Shown here: one piece after another, positions 61,835 to 64,000 of the stretch
How positions within the stretch are numbered: position 1 is the stretch's first letter
How the letters are laid out: each line of letters starts with the position of its first letter
Assembly (NCBI GenBank): GCA_013398275.1
Contig: VZSE01011323.1
Coordinates: forward strand, 343,426 to 407,425
Direction of reading: 5' to 3'
From: Promerops cafer
Lineage: Eukaryota; Chordata; Aves; Passeriformes; Nectariniidae
Length of the DNA: 64,000 bases
Notes under the pieces: generated by a model
Databases searched by the model: none
What the model was told of the DNA's origin: nothing
Seen by the model: the letters and a program-made list of their open reading frames with translations, nothing else
Position numbers and translations under genes: made by a program

Positions 61835-62300
61835 GCCGGTTTAAGCCCTGGGGGCGGTTCGGGTGCGTGCGGACCCGAGTGCGTGCGGAGCGGGGCCGGG
61901 AGCGCTCCCGCTCCGCCGTTCCGGGCGCTCCATCTAGCGGAGACACGGCTCCTTCCCGGGGACACGGCTCCTTCCCGGGGACACGGCTCCTTCCAGGGGA
62001 CACGGCTCCTTCCAGCGCCCGGACACAGCCGGCATTCCCTGCGGACACCGCTGCCTCCACAGCGCGATCCCGAGCGCCCTAAACTCCTTCGGGATCGCCA
62101 TCGCCCCTGCTCTCTTCTCTGCCTTCCCGTCCGCTTTTTACGCTCCACCGGCGCCAGGACTCGGTGCGCAGACATTGGAAAGCCAGCGCGGCTGGTGCCT
62201 GAAGGAGCAAAGGTCTGGGGACGCGGCGCTCGGCCGGGGGCACAGGAACCACGGCCAGGACCAAAGGAAGGGCTGCGCTGGGCAGAGCAGGGGGCAACGA
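61835..62300. promoter_or_regulatory. CpG island, likely promoter of a nearby gene
   Basis: I count about 52 CpG dinucleotides by hand in this 465-bp segment, whereas most other 465-bp segments of the window have only a few. It is GC-rich and ends abruptly on both sides. It contains GCGCGATCCCGAGCGCC, GGACGCGGCGCTCGGCCGGG and a 19-bp tandem array. CpG islands in birds usually mark promoters and first exons. Transcription direction is unresolved: open frames of 147 codons (61732-62175) and 100 codons (62079-62381) on minus and 145 codons (61883-62320) on plus are all expected from GC-rich DNA and show no domain. No ideal donor lies inside the island. The nearest strong donor is on the minus strand at 62478, on the side away from the minus-strand intron. 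Confidence 0.72.
61942..62017. repeat. 19-bp minisatellite, four tandem copies
   Basis: The unit GACACGGCTCCTTCCCGGG is repeated four times head to tail (61942-61960, 61961-61979, 61980-61998, 61999-62017). Copies 1 and 2 are identical. Copies 3 and 4 share TTCCAGG/TTCCAGC in place of TTCCCGG. The period is not a multiple of three, so it does not encode a regular peptide repeat. It lies inside the CpG island. Confidence 0.97.
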
Positions 62301-64000
62301 GTGCAGCAGCCCTGGTTTAGGAAAGTTTAAGATGATGTGCCATTCCATGGTCAGGAAAAAAGGATATCCAAATCGCTTCATCTAAAGTGTTACCTCTGAA
62401 CTCGGGAAGCAGGGACATAGGCAAGAAGATGAAACGGAAATTGGTACAGCAAAAATCCTCTGTCAATCCCACTCTCACCTGCCTTAGCAGAAGGGTAATG
62501 CAGACACTACAACATTTCATTTGGAGAAGTACAGGGTGCTCATACCCCCGATGCATTACTGTCACAACACCAAATCACCTTTTACAAACTGGCACTTAGA
62601 GAGATTCTTTAGGTCTGACACATCTGTACAAGCCTGCGTCACAAAAGGACCCCTTGAACACAGGTGTCCAGATTAATAATTAGCATTTAGGTTATTCTTT
62701 ATATCACAATCTTAGAAAGAAAACAAGCGTGCCCTGTGTAGTCTTGCCCTATAATGTTTTTCCACAATTCCAGATGAGAAGATATGACAATATTATCCTT
62801 AGAAAATTAACTCAATGAAATTTAAAAACTCAGGATTTTTTTTTAAAGTTATCTAAAAAATTAGAGATTATTAACTACATAAAACAGCGAAGACCTTGTT
62901 AAGCTCCAGTCCATAGAATGGGAGGGCTACACACTACTCAGAAAAGAAGCATACAGCTGGACCTGAAGTGACAAAGCCTACTTTTCCCTGCTGCCACTTG
63001 TGGCAGTTTGTCAAGTATCAGACAGGAGAAAGACTATTTGATACTAAAGACACACTGTGCATGTTTCACTTTAATTTGTTTTTATACAAATTTTTGTTTT
63101 CTTATTTTATATAGACACAAGTTACTTGCAGTACTACACTTTCTATTTTGTTTATGTGTACAACACTTATTTTAAAATAAGATTTTCAAACACGTTCATT
63201 AGTCCACATAATTTTGCCCCGTTTGTTTTGTTGGTTTTTTTTGCTCCATAACTTGTACCACTACATTTCACACTTTGCTGCTGTTATAAATTCACAAGGA
63301 AAGAATTTAACTTTGAGGACAAAATAAGCTGCAGGAGCACATAATTTTGGAGCTTGATTCCAAGTAACAGTAATAAAAGTCAAAATAACTGAAGTAGCAT
63401 CAAATGTAATTGTAAGACTACAAAGTAGGGAAGCATAAACACATCTTGATCAAGACGTTTTCTTATTAAATATTATTAATCTCTTAAAAATTAAAAGGAT
63501 GTCAAATCTCAGGAGGAGAATAAGCGACAGATTAAATATGTTATTATGTAAAGGTTGCCTCTTTTTTTCTGTAGGAATTGAATTAACTGGACATCAGCAC
63601 AGTTTCCTTCTACAGTGAAACCACTTCTTTTATTATTTTGTCCACATCTGGACATCCTCTCATATATTCTCAATCTAAGTCCACCACACTTAGTCCTCAA
63701 TGCTGGAGTAATTTTAAAGTATAACAGATAGATATTAGCACGCTCATGTATTGAGCCAAGAAATCCTCCCTGTCTCCACTTCCCCTGTCCTTTGCTTACT
63801 GTCCACTCCCCAGAGTATGGGATCCCTGCAGTGCAATGAAGGATTCCTCTGCAGCTCCCTTGAGGACTTTATCATCACCTACCAGCAAAACTCAAAATAT
63901 TGCTCATCATTTTGGCCCTACCCCATAACATGGGCTGTCACTTCTAAATTTAGCTCAATGACTCCTCCATCTCTAGTTCTTTCTTTTGACTTTCAATCTG
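62301..64000. other. Non-coding flank of the CpG island
   Basis: Composition returns to AT-rich. A minus-strand open segment ends at a strong CAG/GTGAGAG donor at 62479/62478 (see findings). From 62600 to 64000 there are only short frames and T/A runs, with no named repeat. Confidence 0.55.

Noticed and set aside
61942..62017. CRISPR array
   Set aside because: The units are directly adjacent, without spacers, and the host is a vertebrate; it is a minisatellite.
61732..62381. 147- and 100-codon minus and 145-codon plus open frames
   Set aside because: GC-rich CpG-island DNA has few stop codons. The R/G/P-rich translations on both strands overlap and show no domain.
1..64000. Endogenous retrovirus, tRNA, rRNA or snRNA genes
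   Set aside because: I looked for LTR-like ends, retroviral motifs and conserved RNA boxes and found none that I could defend.

Overview
The window looks like vertebrate, and specifically avian, nuclear DNA. The strongest evidence is five copies of the CR1 non-LTR retrotransposon, the dominant bird LINE. Several carry the diagnostic bird CR1 3' end: tandem ATTCTATG octamers and the conserved GGTTGGAAGGGACCTTAAAG block. Most of the sequence is AT-rich, poor in CpG and dense in stop codons, as expected of intergenic or intronic DNA. I found no complete protein-coding gene, no tRNA, rRNA or CRISPR array, and no bacterial gene structure. The longest open frames (about 165-175 codons) are what chance gives in 64 kb, or lie antisense to CR1.

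Layout. 1-26.9 kb: AT-rich non-coding DNA with an old antisense CR1 tail (139-430), a TA microsatellite (1270-1314), an 84-base tract made only of A and C (13857-13940), another antisense CR1 tail (16042-16300) and simple repeats. 27.0-28.2 kb: the longest CR1 remnant, plus strand, running from the reverse-transcriptase region to the 3' end. 28.2-44.6 kb: non-coding DNA with a very old CR1 reverse-transcriptase fossil at 35165-35440. 44.7-45.3 kb: an antisense CR1 split by a younger nested CR1. 45.3-56.7 kb: non-coding DNA with several enhancer-like stretches and a pre-miRNA-sized hairpin at 54507-54579. 56.7-57.5 kb: a segment that looks like the 5' exon and promoter of a minus-strand gene, with a near-ideal splice donor. 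61.8-62.3 kb: a clear CpG island, about 50 CpGs in 465 bp, containing a four-copy 19-bp minisatellite.

Reading of the whole. The simplest model is the 5' end and first introns of a long minus-strand gene. Its promoter would lie at the CpG island and/or at about 57 kb, and its introns would extend toward position 1. Three short minus-strand segments with good splice sites (36051-36099, 16940-16993, 1906-1961) are phase-compatible with the 57-kb exon. Comparable pseudo-exons also occur elsewhere, so this is a hypothesis. I did not recognise the encoded peptides and give no gene name.
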